DNA from: an uncultured Eubacterium sp.
GTDB taxonomy: Bacteria > Bacillota > Clostridia > Lachnospirales > Lachnospiraceae
Assembly: GCA_934317205.1 (NCBI GenBank)
Contig: CAKREL010000035.1
Location: 1-21,233 of the forward strand
Direction: 5' to 3'
DNA length: 21,233 nucleotides
The notes under the pieces were generated by a model. That model saw only the letters and a program-made list of their open reading frames with translations. It was not told the DNA's origin and ran no database searches. Numbering within the stretch: position 1 is the first letter of the stretch; each line of letters begins with the position of its first letter. Position numbers and translations under genes: made by a program. Positions 1-6,587 of this stretch are shown here, piece by piece.

Positions 1-3
1 AGG

Positions 4-31
4 CCCTCCTATGATTTTTATTTTATCATAG
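4..31 (-). promoter_or_regulatory. Hairpin and Shine-Dalgarno-like sequence at the left edge
   Basis: CTATGAT (9-15) and ATCATAG (25-31) form a 7-bp inverted repeat around an AT-rich loop. On the minus strand it runs straight into AGGAGGG (complement of 3-9), which looks like a ribosome binding site for a gene starting just left of the window. The minus-strand TTAACA at about 49-54 with AT-rich DNA below it could be part of a promoter. This is inference: the gene itself is not visible. Confidence 0.25.
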
Positions 32-85
32 AAGAACCTATTATTTGTTAATTTACAGAAAAAGTTTCACACACTCACTCACCAG

Positions 86-175
86 AACCCTCACGAAGAA
101 CCCTCAACAACTATGCTATTTTTAGTGTGAAACCCTCACGAAAGCCCCTCAACAAGTTTGGCAAACCCTCAAGAA
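86..175. repeat. Five short direct repeats of AACCCTCAMRAA
   Basis: Near-identical 12-mers occur at 86-97, 99-110, 131-142, 144-155 and 164-175. Two variants alternate: AACCCTCACGAA and AACCCTCAACAA (one copy begins GC, the last ends AAGAA). On the minus strand they read TTCGTGAGGGTT and TTGTTGAGGGTT. A 9-bp inverted repeat, GTTTCACAC (64-72) and GTGTGAAAC (125-133), brackets the first pair. No open frame uses the block well. It lies between the terminator of the small-gene operon and the left edge. Function is unknown; a regulator-binding array or dispersed intergenic repeat fits. Confidence 0.6.
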
Positions 176-199
176 CTTTGATTATCCGGTAACAGGGCA

Positions 200-227
200 G
201 AAAAATACCTCTCTGTTTCCAGAGAGG
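200..227 (-). terminator. Rho-independent terminator of the small-gene operon
   Basis: On the minus strand CCTCTCTG and CAGAGAGG form a perfect 8-bp stem with a 4-base loop (208-227), followed by TATTTTTCTG. It lies about 25 bases after the stop codon of the 251-658 gene, so it should end the whole minus-strand cluster that begins near 3290. Confidence 0.8.
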
Positions 228-250
228 CATTGCCACCACGGTATTATTTT

Positions 251-658
251 TTATTCCCAATCAAATTCATCAATGCTGTTTTTGATCTCCGCCGAAACAG
301 AACTGTCATTTTTTAAATCGCGCATAAGTTCAGCAAACATTTCACGCTTTGGATTTTCCACATCATTATAACAACGATGCACCATCCAAATGTTATGTGG
401 GGTTGGATTTTTTCTTACAGATGAAATCAGTAATTCTTCATATCCATGTTTATAAAATTGCTCCACAAAATGAACCAGATTCCCTGGCATTCCAAAATCA
501 ACCAATGGATTTGTAGCTATGATTTCTAAAATCGGCTCCACTAATTCAAAAGGCTCTGGATATTGGTTAATAGCATCTATCAGATCATCCTCAATATAAT
601 ATTCTTCATATGGTTTTGCCGCATTTTTCAATCCAGCAATTATCTGCTCTTTTGTCAT
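251..658 (-). CDS. Small acidic hypothetical protein, immunity-protein-like
   Basis: A 135-residue soluble protein, mostly helical by composition, with no signal peptide or membrane segment. The middle holds a compact aromatic/proline segment (DFGMPGNLVHFVEQFY, about 54-69) followed by PTPHNIWMVHRCYN (about 86-99). The end is acidic (DEFDWE). I do not recognise a named family with certainty. The size, acidity and position as last gene in a run of unrelated small genes are what immunity proteins of polymorphic toxin loci look like. AGAGGAG lies about 11 bases before the ATG. Its 3' end is followed by a clear terminator. Function beyond 'possible immunity protein' cannot be assigned. Confidence 0.75.
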   Translation of the reverse strand: MTKEQIIAGLKNAAKPYEEYYIEDDLIDAINQYPEPFELVEPILEIIATNPLVDFGMPGNLVHFVEQFYKHGYEELLISSVRKNPTPHNIWMVHRCYNDVENPKREMFAELMRDLKNDSSVSAEIKNSIDEFDWE

Positions 659-705
659 AGATTCAACTCTCCTCTAAAAATCTGTTTTTCTTCTGACTTA
701 CCTAT

Positions 706-981
706 TTACATATTATTCAATTCATCCCTTGAAAAACCACGACTTAATAAATCATTTTCATCACAAATTCCAGCATAAATGATGTCATAATAAATTTCAT
801 TTTCATATTCATATGCTGTATATTCATAAGCCTGACCATTATTCTTTATAGTTTTCTTAGTAATAGGGCAAAACATAGATAATGCACTTTCTTTTGTGTA
901 TTTATCTACCGGAAAAGGATAATAATCATAAATTTGCTCCCACCCCATTCTTTTTGCACTAATCATATGATACTGTCTCAT
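706..981 (-). CDS. Small hypothetical protein
   Basis: A 91-residue protein rich in Tyr and acidic residues, with no membrane segment and no motif I recognise. GAGGGA lies 6 bases before the ATG, which supports the start and shows that it is a real gene. It sits between the 1021-1389 gene (39 bases upstream) and the 251-658 gene (47 bases downstream), in the same direction and probably the same transcript. Aromatic-rich beta strands in the second half (YEYTAYEYENEIYYD) suggest a small beta-sheet fold. An immunity or accessory role is only inferred from the neighbourhood. Confidence 0.65.
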   Translation of the reverse strand: MRQYHMISAKRMGWEQIYDYYPFPVDKYTKESALSMFCPITKKTIKNNGQAYEYTAYEYENEIYYDIIYAGICDENDLLSRGFSRDELNNM

Positions 982-1020
982 ATCATTCCCTCATCTCTTT
1001 ACAAATTGAATTTTTATAAA

Positions 1021-1389
1021 TCATTCTTTATTTCTTTTATATCTTACAGTCCAATCACTTGCAGCATCTTCTGCTTCTGCACATTCACCGTAATCTAATC
1101 CTGCCAAATCTCCCATTGTTTCATCAATATTTAAAATTGCTGCTAACGAAACTACTCTCGCATCCTCTTCCTTATGACTTCCACCACATAGGAACTGCCA
1201 ATATCCGTCTTCATCATGAGAAACATATAAGATTGGTTTATGTTCCTCCAGCACATGGCTGCAGGTAAAACATGCAGTATTCGGTGCATCAGCAAATGGA
1301 AATTTATCTACTATAATTTTCCCACTATTCTCTGGTTTTATGTTTTCAGATTCAAATCCCTTTTTCTTAAATTTATCCAACAGTCCCAT
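1021..1389 (-). CDS. DUF2185/Imm33-like immunity-type protein (tentative)
   Basis: A 122-residue acidic protein. The N-terminus is a basic linker (MGLLDKFKKKGF). The core has a cysteine pair, ACFTCSHV (about 39-46), then ILYVSHDEDGYWQFLCGGSH and DARVVSLAAILNID. The layout 'W-x-F-x-C-G ... V-x-L-x-x-I ... D ... L-A-x-L-x-x-G' resembles the DUF2185 (Imm33) fold seen next to polymorphic toxins; I make this match from memory of the pattern. Three cysteines and a histidine could bind a metal. AAAGGGA precedes the ATG at about 10 bases. Its neighbours are all small unrelated genes in the same direction. Confidence 0.7.
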   Translation of the reverse strand: MGLLDKFKKKGFESENIKPENSGKIIVDKFPFADAPNTACFTCSHVLEEHKPILYVSHDEDGYWQFLCGGSHKEEDARVVSLAAILNIDETMGDLAGLDYGECAEAEDAASDWTVRYKRNKE

Positions 1390-1404
1390 ATCTATCTCGT
1401 CCCT

Positions 1405-1685
1405 TTATTTCTCAGCAGATAATATTTCTTTTAACTCATCAATGGTTTTATCCAAAATATCCGATGATATTGGATATTTTCCGGCCTCCCTATGTGCTAT
1501 TGCTTCTTCCAGTTTTAATAATCTCCAACTTCTTGCCCTTGCTTTACTGTTTGCATCAAGAATTCCGTAATAAAACCGGTATCTTTTGCAGACTTCATGC
1601 TACATTTCTTCAATATCTTTTTACAGTCCCTTTGGATGCCTTTCTTGTTTATGTTTGACATAATTTCCTGAATAAGTTCATTCAT
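1405..1685 (-). pseudogene. Frameshifted small gene, about 93 residues if restored
   Basis: The first part starts at the ATG at 1685 (MNELIQEIMSNINKKG...), well placed after GAAGGGG. This frame stops at 1515 with an unconvincing tail (MQTVKQGQEVGDY). The neighbouring frame from about 1570 to the TAA at 1405 encodes a clearly protein-like helical stretch: YYGILDANSKARARSW, then LLKLEEAIAHREAGKYP, ending in LSAEK. The frames join cleanly if one T is added to the run of four (plus-strand AAAA, 1572-1575): ...DTGF then YYGILDA. This indicates a 1-base deletion in a homopolymer, either a real lesion, phase variation or an assembly error. The restored product would be a small basic helical protein of unknown function. 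Confidence 0.7.
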
Positions 1686-1727
1686 TGTACAATCCCCTTC
1701 CAAGTTCGTTTTCAAACCACAAACTCT

Positions 1728-2438
1728 TTATAATACAAACGGTTCTTTACTCATCTTTTTATACGATGCTTTCTCACAAAAGAGTTTTCGTCTTCGGTTA
1801 ATCATATCAACTACCGTTTGTTGAGCAGATTCCTTTGAATATAACTGACATTGAATATTCTCAATACAGTAATTATAAAATTGTTCATGCCATTCAATAT
1901 AATAATCGCCAGAATAAAAACTATCCTTTAGTCTTTGCAAATAATGTTCAAATACTTCTTTTCCTTCTTCAAAATCCCCTTTTAGGAAACAGAGCATTGC
2001 CAGATGGTATAACTCCCAAAATCGTCTATGTTCTGGTAATTTATCAACTTGCTCCTGCAAACAGAATTTTGCATATTCCAAATCTGAAAATTTTCGATAT
2101 TCGTCTACTTCCTTCAAAGCGCTTTTTGCCAGTTTTTCTATGCCAATCTGAAACGCCTCATCATCGTTTTTATATTCCACATAACCAGCTCCGGTACTAA
2201 CATCACATCCATAATTATATGATAGCATTTTGTTTAGACTTTCTGTAGATTCCCATAAAAATGAGACTCCGGCATTCAAACTTGCCCCTTTAGAATAACC
2301 ATTTGCTGCAAATTCAACGATAATGAAATAGTACCCATTATCATCTATCCAACTTCTTGAACTTCCCACTTGAAACAAATTTTCTGGCTCTAAAAATTTC
2401 TTAACGGTTGTTTTGATTATTTTATTATGTGGCAACAT
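1728..2438 (-). CDS. DUF4304-like protein with helical repeat tail (tentative)
   Basis: A 236-residue soluble protein. Residues 1-75 have the pattern of DUF4304-type domains: an N-terminal helix (IIKTTVKKFLEPENLF), a basic/Trp strand (GSSRSWIDDNGYYFIIVEF) and a strand entering a glycine-rich turn (GASLNAGVSFLWES). Residues 100-236 are helical with a TPR-like feel (FWELYHLAMLCFLKGDFEEG, then a second amphipathic helix pair). AAAGGAG precedes the ATG at a good distance. It lies 15 bases downstream of the membrane-protein gene at 2454. DUF4304-like proteins are often found among immunity genes, which matches the context. The family match is from memory and is moderate. Confidence 0.7.
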   Translation of the reverse strand: MLPHNKIIKTTVKKFLEPENLFQVGSSRSWIDDNGYYFIIVEFAANGYSKGASLNAGVSFLWESTESLNKMLSYNYGCDVSTGAGYVEYKNDDEAFQIGIEKLAKSALKEVDEYRKFSDLEYAKFCLQEQVDKLPEHRRFWELYHLAMLCFLKGDFEEGKEVFEHYLQRLKDSFYSGDYYIEWHEQFYNYCIENIQCQLYSKESAQQTVVDMINRRRKLFCEKASYKKMSKEPFVL

Positions 2439-2453
2439 ATAATGCCAACTCCT

Positions 2454-2915
2454 TTACAAATCCATATTTTTATTTACTGATTCCTGAGGAATACAATTTA
2501 GTTTTTTCACCATAAACTCAAATATTTCTGCCTCATATCCTGATGCATATAGTATTTGAAAATTATTGCACTGATGGATAATAATATACTTTTGTGTATT
2601 TTCGAAAAAGTCAACTTTAAAATCTGCTGTCAATATTCCATTAAAAACAAGTCGCTTTATACCTTTTACTTTAAGAAAATACTCACCACTTTTTTCATAA
2701 AAATCATAATCCAACGTGTCATTTACATCATGCACTTTCAATTTCCGAACTATTTCATCTTGAGACAGTTCTGTTCGAAATATCAAATCCTGTCCCGCAT
2801 TTTTATATGTTCCATTAGAATATTTCACATATCTTTTCCAACGCATGACAATAATCAGTACAGAACTGACTGCCAATATACAAAAAAATATATAAAATGC
2901 TGGAATCCCGTTCAT
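2454..2915 (-). CDS. Single-pass membrane protein of unknown function
   Basis: About 153 residues. One hydrophobic segment near the N-terminus (IPAFYIFFCILAVSSVLIIV) is followed by a basic stretch (MRWKRYVKYS), so the protein should be anchored with its C-terminal domain in the cytoplasm. The soluble part is a beta-rich domain (FYEKSGEYFLKVKGIKRLVF). I do not recognise the family. Two adjacent ATG codons are possible; GGAGG lies 7 bases from the second (2915) and only 4 from the first (2918), so I chose the second. It lies between two small genes at 15-19 base spacings and is probably co-transcribed. A membrane-anchored immunity protein is one plausible reading. Confidence 0.7.
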   Translation of the reverse strand: MNGIPAFYIFFCILAVSSVLIIVMRWKRYVKYSNGTYKNAGQDLIFRTELSQDEIVRKLKVHDVNDTLDYDFYEKSGEYFLKVKGIKRLVFNGILTADFKVDFFENTQKYIIIHQCNNFQILYASGYEAEIFEFMVKKLNCIPQESVNKNMDL

Positions 2916-2934
2916 CATGTTTCCTCCCTCTGGT

Positions 2935-3243
2935 TTACTGATTTTTAGCCATCTCTCTCCAATAGTTCTTTAACATTTCCAACATTCTTTTGGCATCATC
3001 AATTTCCGTTTTCTGATTATATTCTCTCATTTCACTGAAAGTTCCGGATTCACTTACAATCCCCAATAACCATTTTCCCAATACATTCTTTTTATACTTG
3101 AAAATCAAACAGTTTATACCGTCCTCATCTGTAAATGCATTTGTATATTCTATCTTCGCCGGTTTCTTTCCCAGTTCACTTGGATCAGATAACCAATCTT
3201 CCAATTCTTCCATTGCATTTTTAATTGTTTCGTTCATAACCAT
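2935..3243 (-). CDS. Small hypothetical protein, first gene of the operon
   Basis: A 102-residue protein starting MVMNETIKNAMEELEDW. It has an acidic helical N-terminus, a central strand region (INCLIFKYKKNVLGKWLLGIVS) and a C-terminal helix (DDAKRMLEMLKNYWREM). A longer frame begins at 3294, but it is ruled out: AGGAGG lies 10 bases before 3243, and a promoter at 3297-3325 would start the transcript near 3290, leaving no leader for the longer form. No family recognised. As the promoter-proximal gene it should be the best-expressed of the cluster. The small alpha/beta layout suits an immunity-type protein, by inference only. Confidence 0.7.
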   Translation of the reverse strand: MVMNETIKNAMEELEDWLSDPSELGKKPAKIEYTNAFTDEDGINCLIFKYKKNVLGKWLLGIVSESGTFSEMREYNQKTEIDDAKRMLEMLKNYWREMAKNQ

Positions 3244-3296
3244 ACCTATCTTGCCTCCTCTGCTGTTCTGTCTTTCTGATCTATTTTTTTGCATAG

Positions 3297-3325
3297 ATTC
3301 TATAAAAGCTATGGCATTTTTACAA
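3297..3325 (-). promoter_or_regulatory. Candidate sigma-A promoter of the small-gene operon
   Basis: On the minus strand, TTGTAA (3320-3325), a 17-base spacer and TAGAAT (3297-3302). The predicted start near 3290 gives a leader of about 45 bases before the ATG at 3243. It is the only good promoter seen ahead of the cluster. Confidence 0.5.
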
Positions 3326-3650
3326 TTTCAAAAACACCTTACCTGCCCTATATCATTGACTTCATTTTACCATACTGCCTGCCATTTTCCATCTGTATTT
3401 TACATGTTTCTGCACACAATTTACCAGATAACCCATGCAAAATTTCCCTCTCATACAAATCCGATTTTCCGCCAAAAACAATAAGGTCTGGACTCATTTT
3501 CCCCGTCAGCGATTTCCGCCACGAAGCCAAAACAAATCCAGACACTTTCCATTCATCACTAAATTTTCAACTACTTTACACTTTCTTTAGAGTGCCTGAC
3601 ACTTCCCCGGTTTTTTTTGTTCCCTGTTACATTGCATATTATATTTTTTC
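3326..3650. other. Intergenic stretch between divergent units
   Basis: No convincing gene. It separates the minus-strand operon from the plus-strand hydrolase. A short palindrome, AGTGCCTGACACT, lies at about 3590-3602, followed by CCCCGG and a run of eight T (3611-3618). A minus-strand frame at 3348-3545 lacks a ribosome binding site and is treated as chance or a remnant. Confidence 0.4.
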
Positions 3651-3679
3651 TTGAATATATTTCATTAATCATGTATATT
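3651..3679 (+). promoter_or_regulatory. Candidate promoter of the alpha/beta hydrolase gene
   Basis: TTGAAT (3651-3656), 17 bases, TATATT (3674-3679), with TATAAT overlapping at 3679-3684. It lies about 45 bases upstream of the ATG at 3728, with AGAAAGG between. Good composition and position, not tested. Confidence 0.5.
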
Positions 3680-3727
3680 ATAATGGTTTGATAGCCAAAC
3701 AAATCTCAAAGAAAGGTTTTTATATAT

Positions 3728-4717
3728 ATGAAAATAACAAAAACGAAAAAACTCAGCATCAAAAAAGTTATACTCAGCATCATAGCAATTCTTGCTGCAC
3801 TGTTTGTTCTGATTTCCCTCTTTGCCGGAAATTACCTTGTAAATTACTCTATTGGTCGTTCCGGCGACGGTGGAAACAGAACTGTTGCCCTGGAAATCCC
3901 GGAAGCAGCCGATGATACAGAACGTACCATCGCAGAAGGCAAAATTGTACAGCAGGAATTGAACGAAACTTTTCTTGCTGAAAATCCGGGACAAACAGTT
4001 GAAATCTCATCTGCAGACGGTATTCGCTGCAGCGGTGTCTATTACCCAAATGATGATTCTCACGACTGGGTCATCGCCCTGCATGGTTACCGCGGTGACC
4101 ACTTGAGTGCAACCAGTCTGGCGCAGCACTACTATACTCACAATTATCAGGTATTGACTCCGGATCTGCGTGCCTGTGGTGATACCGATGGTAATTACCT
4201 TGGCATGGGCTGGCTCGATCGAAAGGATATCCTTTCCTGGATTGACTGGATCATCGCTCAGGATTCCGATGCCAGAATCGTTATTCACGGTATTTCCATG
4301 GGTGCTGCCACAACCATGATGACAGCTGGTGAAGATACCCCGGATCAGGTAGTTGCCTTTATAGAAGACTGCGGTTATACCAGCGTGTGGGATATTTTTT
4401 CCAGTGAATTGAAACTTCGTTTTGGTATGCCGGAATTTCCGCTGATGTACACTGCCAACCTGTTTGCCATAACAAAAGCTGGTTACTCTTTCAAAGAAGC
4501 ATCTGCTCTAAATCAGGTAAAAAAATGTGAAAAACCGATGCTGTTCATTCATGGTACCGCAGACGATTTCATTCCATATGAAATGATGGATATTTTATAT
4601 CAGGCAAAACCTGGTGATAACAAAGAAAAAATCACCGCTCCGGGTGCAGGTCACGGAGAAGCAATGTATCTTCTGGGCGAGGAATACTGGGATGATGTCT
4701 TTACTTTCTTAGATTAA
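3728..4717 (+). CDS. Membrane-anchored alpha/beta hydrolase
   Basis: 329 residues. A basic N-terminus and one hydrophobic segment (about 13-36) place the catalytic domain outside the membrane. The fold is clear: oxyanion HGYRG (about 119-123), nucleophile elbow GISMGA (about 189-194, Ser in G-x-S-x-G), acid in HGTADDFIP (about 275-283) and catalytic His in GAGHGEA (about 307-313). This is the family of Clostridia exported hydrolases often annotated as alpha/beta fold or prolyl-oligopeptidase-like hydrolases; the substrate (ester, peptide or lipid) cannot be told. It is monocistronic on the plus strand with its own promoter. AGAAAGG precedes the ATG at about 11 bases. Its base composition is visibly less AT-rich than the small-gene cluster, consistent with a resident chromosomal gene. 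Confidence 0.93.
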   Translation: MKITKTKKLSIKKVILSIIAILAALFVLISLFAGNYLVNYSIGRSGDGGNRTVALEIPEAADDTERTIAEGKIVQQELNETFLAENPGQTVEISSADGIRCSGVYYPNDDSHDWVIALHGYRGDHLSATSLAQHYYTHNYQVLTPDLRACGDTDGNYLGMGWLDRKDILSWIDWIIAQDSDARIVIHGISMGAATTMMTAGEDTPDQVVAFIEDCGYTSVWDIFSSELKLRFGMPEFPLMYTANLFAITKAGYSFKEASALNQVKKCEKPMLFIHGTADDFIPYEMMDILYQAKPGDNKEKITAPGAGHGEAMYLLGEEYWDDVFTFLD

Positions 4718-4737
4718 ATCACCTGGGGGCACTTACA

Positions 4738-4802
4738 TTAAATTCCACCTTTATAGAAGTTTCTTTTTGCAGGATTAAATTCCACCGAGCGGTGGAATTT
4801 AA
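4738..4802. repeat. 12-bp inverted repeat with an extra direct copy
   Basis: TTAAATTCCACC occurs at 4738-4749 and again at 4775-4786, where it is followed after GAGC by its exact complement GGTGGAATTTAA (4791-4802). The perfect 12-bp stem with a 4-base loop could act as a terminator for the hydrolase, but no T-run follows. The additional upstream copy suggests a decayed mobile-element end or a protein-binding site. Confidence 0.55.
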
Positions 4803-4852
4803 CTTTGCAAGTGAATTGGTATATTTTATTAGATTATTTTCAAAAATATAGC

Positions 4853-4884
4853 TTGACATCTTATACTTATTTTGTTATTATAAT
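4853..4884 (+). promoter_or_regulatory. Promoter of tRNA-Leu
   Basis: Consensus TTGACA (4853-4858) with TATTAT (4876-4881) at 17 bases and an overlapping TATAAT (4879-4884) at 20. It lies 33 bases before the mature tRNA. Confidence 0.7.
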
Positions 4885-4917
4885 CAAGTCGTTTGAAACA
4901 ACTACATAATGACAAAT

Positions 4918-5002
4918 GCGGAAGTGTCGGAACTGGCAGACGAGCAAGACTAAGGATCTTGTGATTATTGCAATCGTGTGGGTTCAAGTCCCATCTTCCG
5001 CA
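4918..5002 (+). tRNA. tRNA-Leu (anticodon AAG)
   Basis: An 85-base class II tRNA. The acceptor stem GCGGAAG (4918-4924) pairs with CTTCCGC (4995-5001), with discriminator A at 5002 and no encoded CCA. The anticodon stem CAAGA/TCTTG (4945-4949, 4957-4961) encloses CTAAGGA, giving anticodon AAG at 4952-4954, which reads CUN leucine codons after A34 is deaminated to inosine. The long variable arm (GATT..AATC, 4963-4975) and the GTTCAAGTC T-loop region (4982-4990) are those of Leu tRNAs. An integrase gene begins 57 bases beyond its 3' end, so this is the likely attachment target of the element to the right. Confidence 0.93.
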
Positions 5003-5016
5003 TTATTTGATTTGGT

Positions 5017-5053
5017 GCGGAAGCCTTATAAATCAAGGCTTCCGCTCTTTTTT
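5017..5053 (+). terminator. Terminator after tRNA-Leu
   Basis: GCGGAAGCCTT (5017-5027) and AAGGCTTCCGC (5035-5045) form an 11-bp stem with a 7-base loop, followed by TCTTTTTTT. It ends plus-strand tRNA transcription. Its first seven bases repeat the tRNA acceptor sequence GCGGAAG. Confidence 0.85.
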
Positions 5054-5058
5054 TATTT

Positions 5059-6399
5059 TTAAATTGTTTGAACACCCTTGAACACGTTCACATCTGGCAT
5101 TTTGCCACTGATTGCTGTTTCGTAAGCAGATACCCTATCTTCCAGCGGTTCCGTTGCAAAAATGTAACTCTGCTGTGTCGTAGAAATATCTTTATGCCCT
5201 GCAAACATTCTGATTTCTTCATCTGACAAAAGCTTCGATGCTGCTAAATTCGAAATACACGTTTTTCTGATACTGTGATTTCCTTTTTGTGATGTTTCAA
5301 TTTTTTTATTAATTCTGCGCAGTGTATTATTGATTGCATCATTGTGCATCCGTTCCCCCTGCGCATTTAAAAGCAGATATTCCGAACAGAATCCTTTCTG
5401 CTCATTAATCTGACATATCAGTTCAAAAAATGCCTTTGCATTGCTGGTAAGTACGATTTCACGATTGGACTCTCTTGTTTTTGTATACCACACAACTTCA
5501 TATCCATCACGTTTTACCGCTCCAGACTCATCATGGATATACTTTTTTACTTCCTGACGTTGAATATGTACCACTTTTTCAGAAAAATCTTCTTTTTTCA
5601 ACGCAACAAGTTCTCCAACACGTAATCCTAATGTAAAATTCAAACCAATTGCCAAATACGCGACATTTTTTGTCTTTTTATATTGTTTCATGGCCAACTC
5701 AATAACGGATGTTTCTTCTTTTCCTACAAAAATCTGCTCCTCTGCCGTTTTTTTCTTTGGCTGTGCAAACTTTTTATAGGATATATTTCGAACATTCCGC
5801 GAAACATTATATTTTATGATACTTGAATCGATTGCATAATCATACAGCATGTTCAAAAGTGATTTCATTTCTTTAAACTGCTTATTTGTCAGATGCAACT
5901 GCTCAATTTTGTCCAGATACCATTCTTTTAAAAATGCTACCGTGATTTCGTCAAGATACTTTGTAACCAACGCATCTCCTTTGTAATACTTTTCCCATAC
6001 CCAGTTAAGTTTGTGGGCATTGGCGCAGGATGTTTCTTTCTCTTTATATTTCAGGAACATCGGATATAATATTTCAAATGTTGGTCGTTCTAAAACTTTT
6101 GCTTCTTCTCTTTTCTTATAAAATGCTACCAGTTTCTTTTCAAGCCCTTCGCGGGTTGTCGATGTCAGCGGTTTTCGTTTCTCATCATCGTTTTTCACAT
6201 AAGTACGATATCGCTGATCTTTTTCAGAATAGTAGATTTTATAATTATGCTGTGCTAAATAATATTCTTTTTCCATATTTTTAATCTCATTCAGCACACT
6301 GTCTAATGTTTTCTCTCTAGCACGACATTCAATATTCGACAGTGCTTCTGCATCTGTATGAAAAAACATCAGCTTTTTCAAGATTGCACAGGCGTCCAA
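5059..6399 (-). CDS. int: Tyrosine recombinase (integrase) of an element at tRNA-Leu
   Basis: 446 residues, usual for ICE and phage integrases of Firmicutes. The N-terminal part (about 1-105) has the arm-binding pattern YKIYYSEKDQRYRTYV. A core-binding SAM-like domain follows (about 106-215), then the catalytic domain: Arg in GLRVGEL (R260), HSIR (H375, R378), GHKD (H402) and the nucleophile Tyr in QQSYIFA (Y412). All are present, so it should be active. It cuts and joins DNA for integration and excision. The start is a TTG at 6399: an in-frame stop lies 27 bases upstream and the first ATG is residue 11 with no ribosome binding site. AAGGAG is 27 bases from the TTG, with an 18-base palindrome overlapping the start. 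The 3' end faces tRNA-Leu. Confidence 0.93.
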   Translation of the reverse strand: MDACAILKKLMFFHTDAEALSNIECRAREKTLDSVLNEIKNMEKEYYLAQHNYKIYYSEKDQRYRTYVKNDDEKRKPLTSTTREGLEKKLVAFYKKREEAKVLERPTFEILYPMFLKYKEKETSCANAHKLNWVWEKYYKGDALVTKYLDEITVAFLKEWYLDKIEQLHLTNKQFKEMKSLLNMLYDYAIDSSIIKYNVSRNVRNISYKKFAQPKKKTAEEQIFVGKEETSVIELAMKQYKKTKNVAYLAIGLNFTLGLRVGELVALKKEDFSEKVVHIQRQEVKKYIHDESGAVKRDGYEVVWYTKTRESNREIVLTSNAKAFFELICQINEQKGFCSEYLLLNAQGERMHNDAINNTLRRINKKIETSQKGNHSIRKTCISNLAASKLLSDEEIRMFAGHKDISTTQQSYIFATEPLEDRVSAYETAISGKMPDVNVFKGVQTI

Positions 6400-6413
6400 T
6401 ATTGAAATATTGG
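6396..6413. promoter_or_regulatory. 18-bp palindrome covering the integrase start codon
   Basis: CCAATATT (6396-6403), GA, AATATTGG (6406-6413). On the minus-strand mRNA it lies between AAGGAG (complement of about 6427-6432) and includes the TTG start. It could be an RNA hairpin that controls translation, or an operator. Confidence 0.5.
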
Positions 6414-6458
6414 TCGTTTTGTATCACTCCTTCCATCATGAGACTGCTTTTCTATACA

Positions 6459-6493
6459 AAACATATGTTTGCACCTATTTTACCAAATGTCAA
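6459..6493 (-). promoter_or_regulatory. Candidate promoter/operator region of the integrase
   Basis: A minus-strand TTGACA (complement of 6488-6493) lies upstream of a 12-bp palindrome AAACATATGTTT (6459-6470). No -10 at ideal spacing is seen; TATGTT inside the palindrome is at about 22 bases. Suggestive of a repressed promoter, uncertain. Confidence 0.3.
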
Positions 6494-6587
6494 TCCCATT
6501 TTTATTTTTCAATTCGCATTTTGTTGATTACATTCGATAAATCAGGCACAAATTTGTTTTATATGCCTAGCATAATTTCAAAGTCAA

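Noticed and set aside
3243..3294. Extended N-terminus (MQKNRSERQ...) of the first array gene
   Set aside because: It would translate the AGGAGG site and begins at or before the predicted transcription start.
3348..3545. Minus-strand frame of 65 codons starting with GTG
   Set aside because: No ribosome binding site, no recognisable domain, and it lies in a region between divergent promoters. It may be a remnant of a gene but cannot be supported.
4976..5002. Second attachment site (copy of the tRNA-Leu 3' end) to the right
   Set aside because: I found no copy of GGTTCAAGTCCCATCTTCCGC on either strand. A TTCCGCA at about 10628 lies in coding DNA with no matching context.
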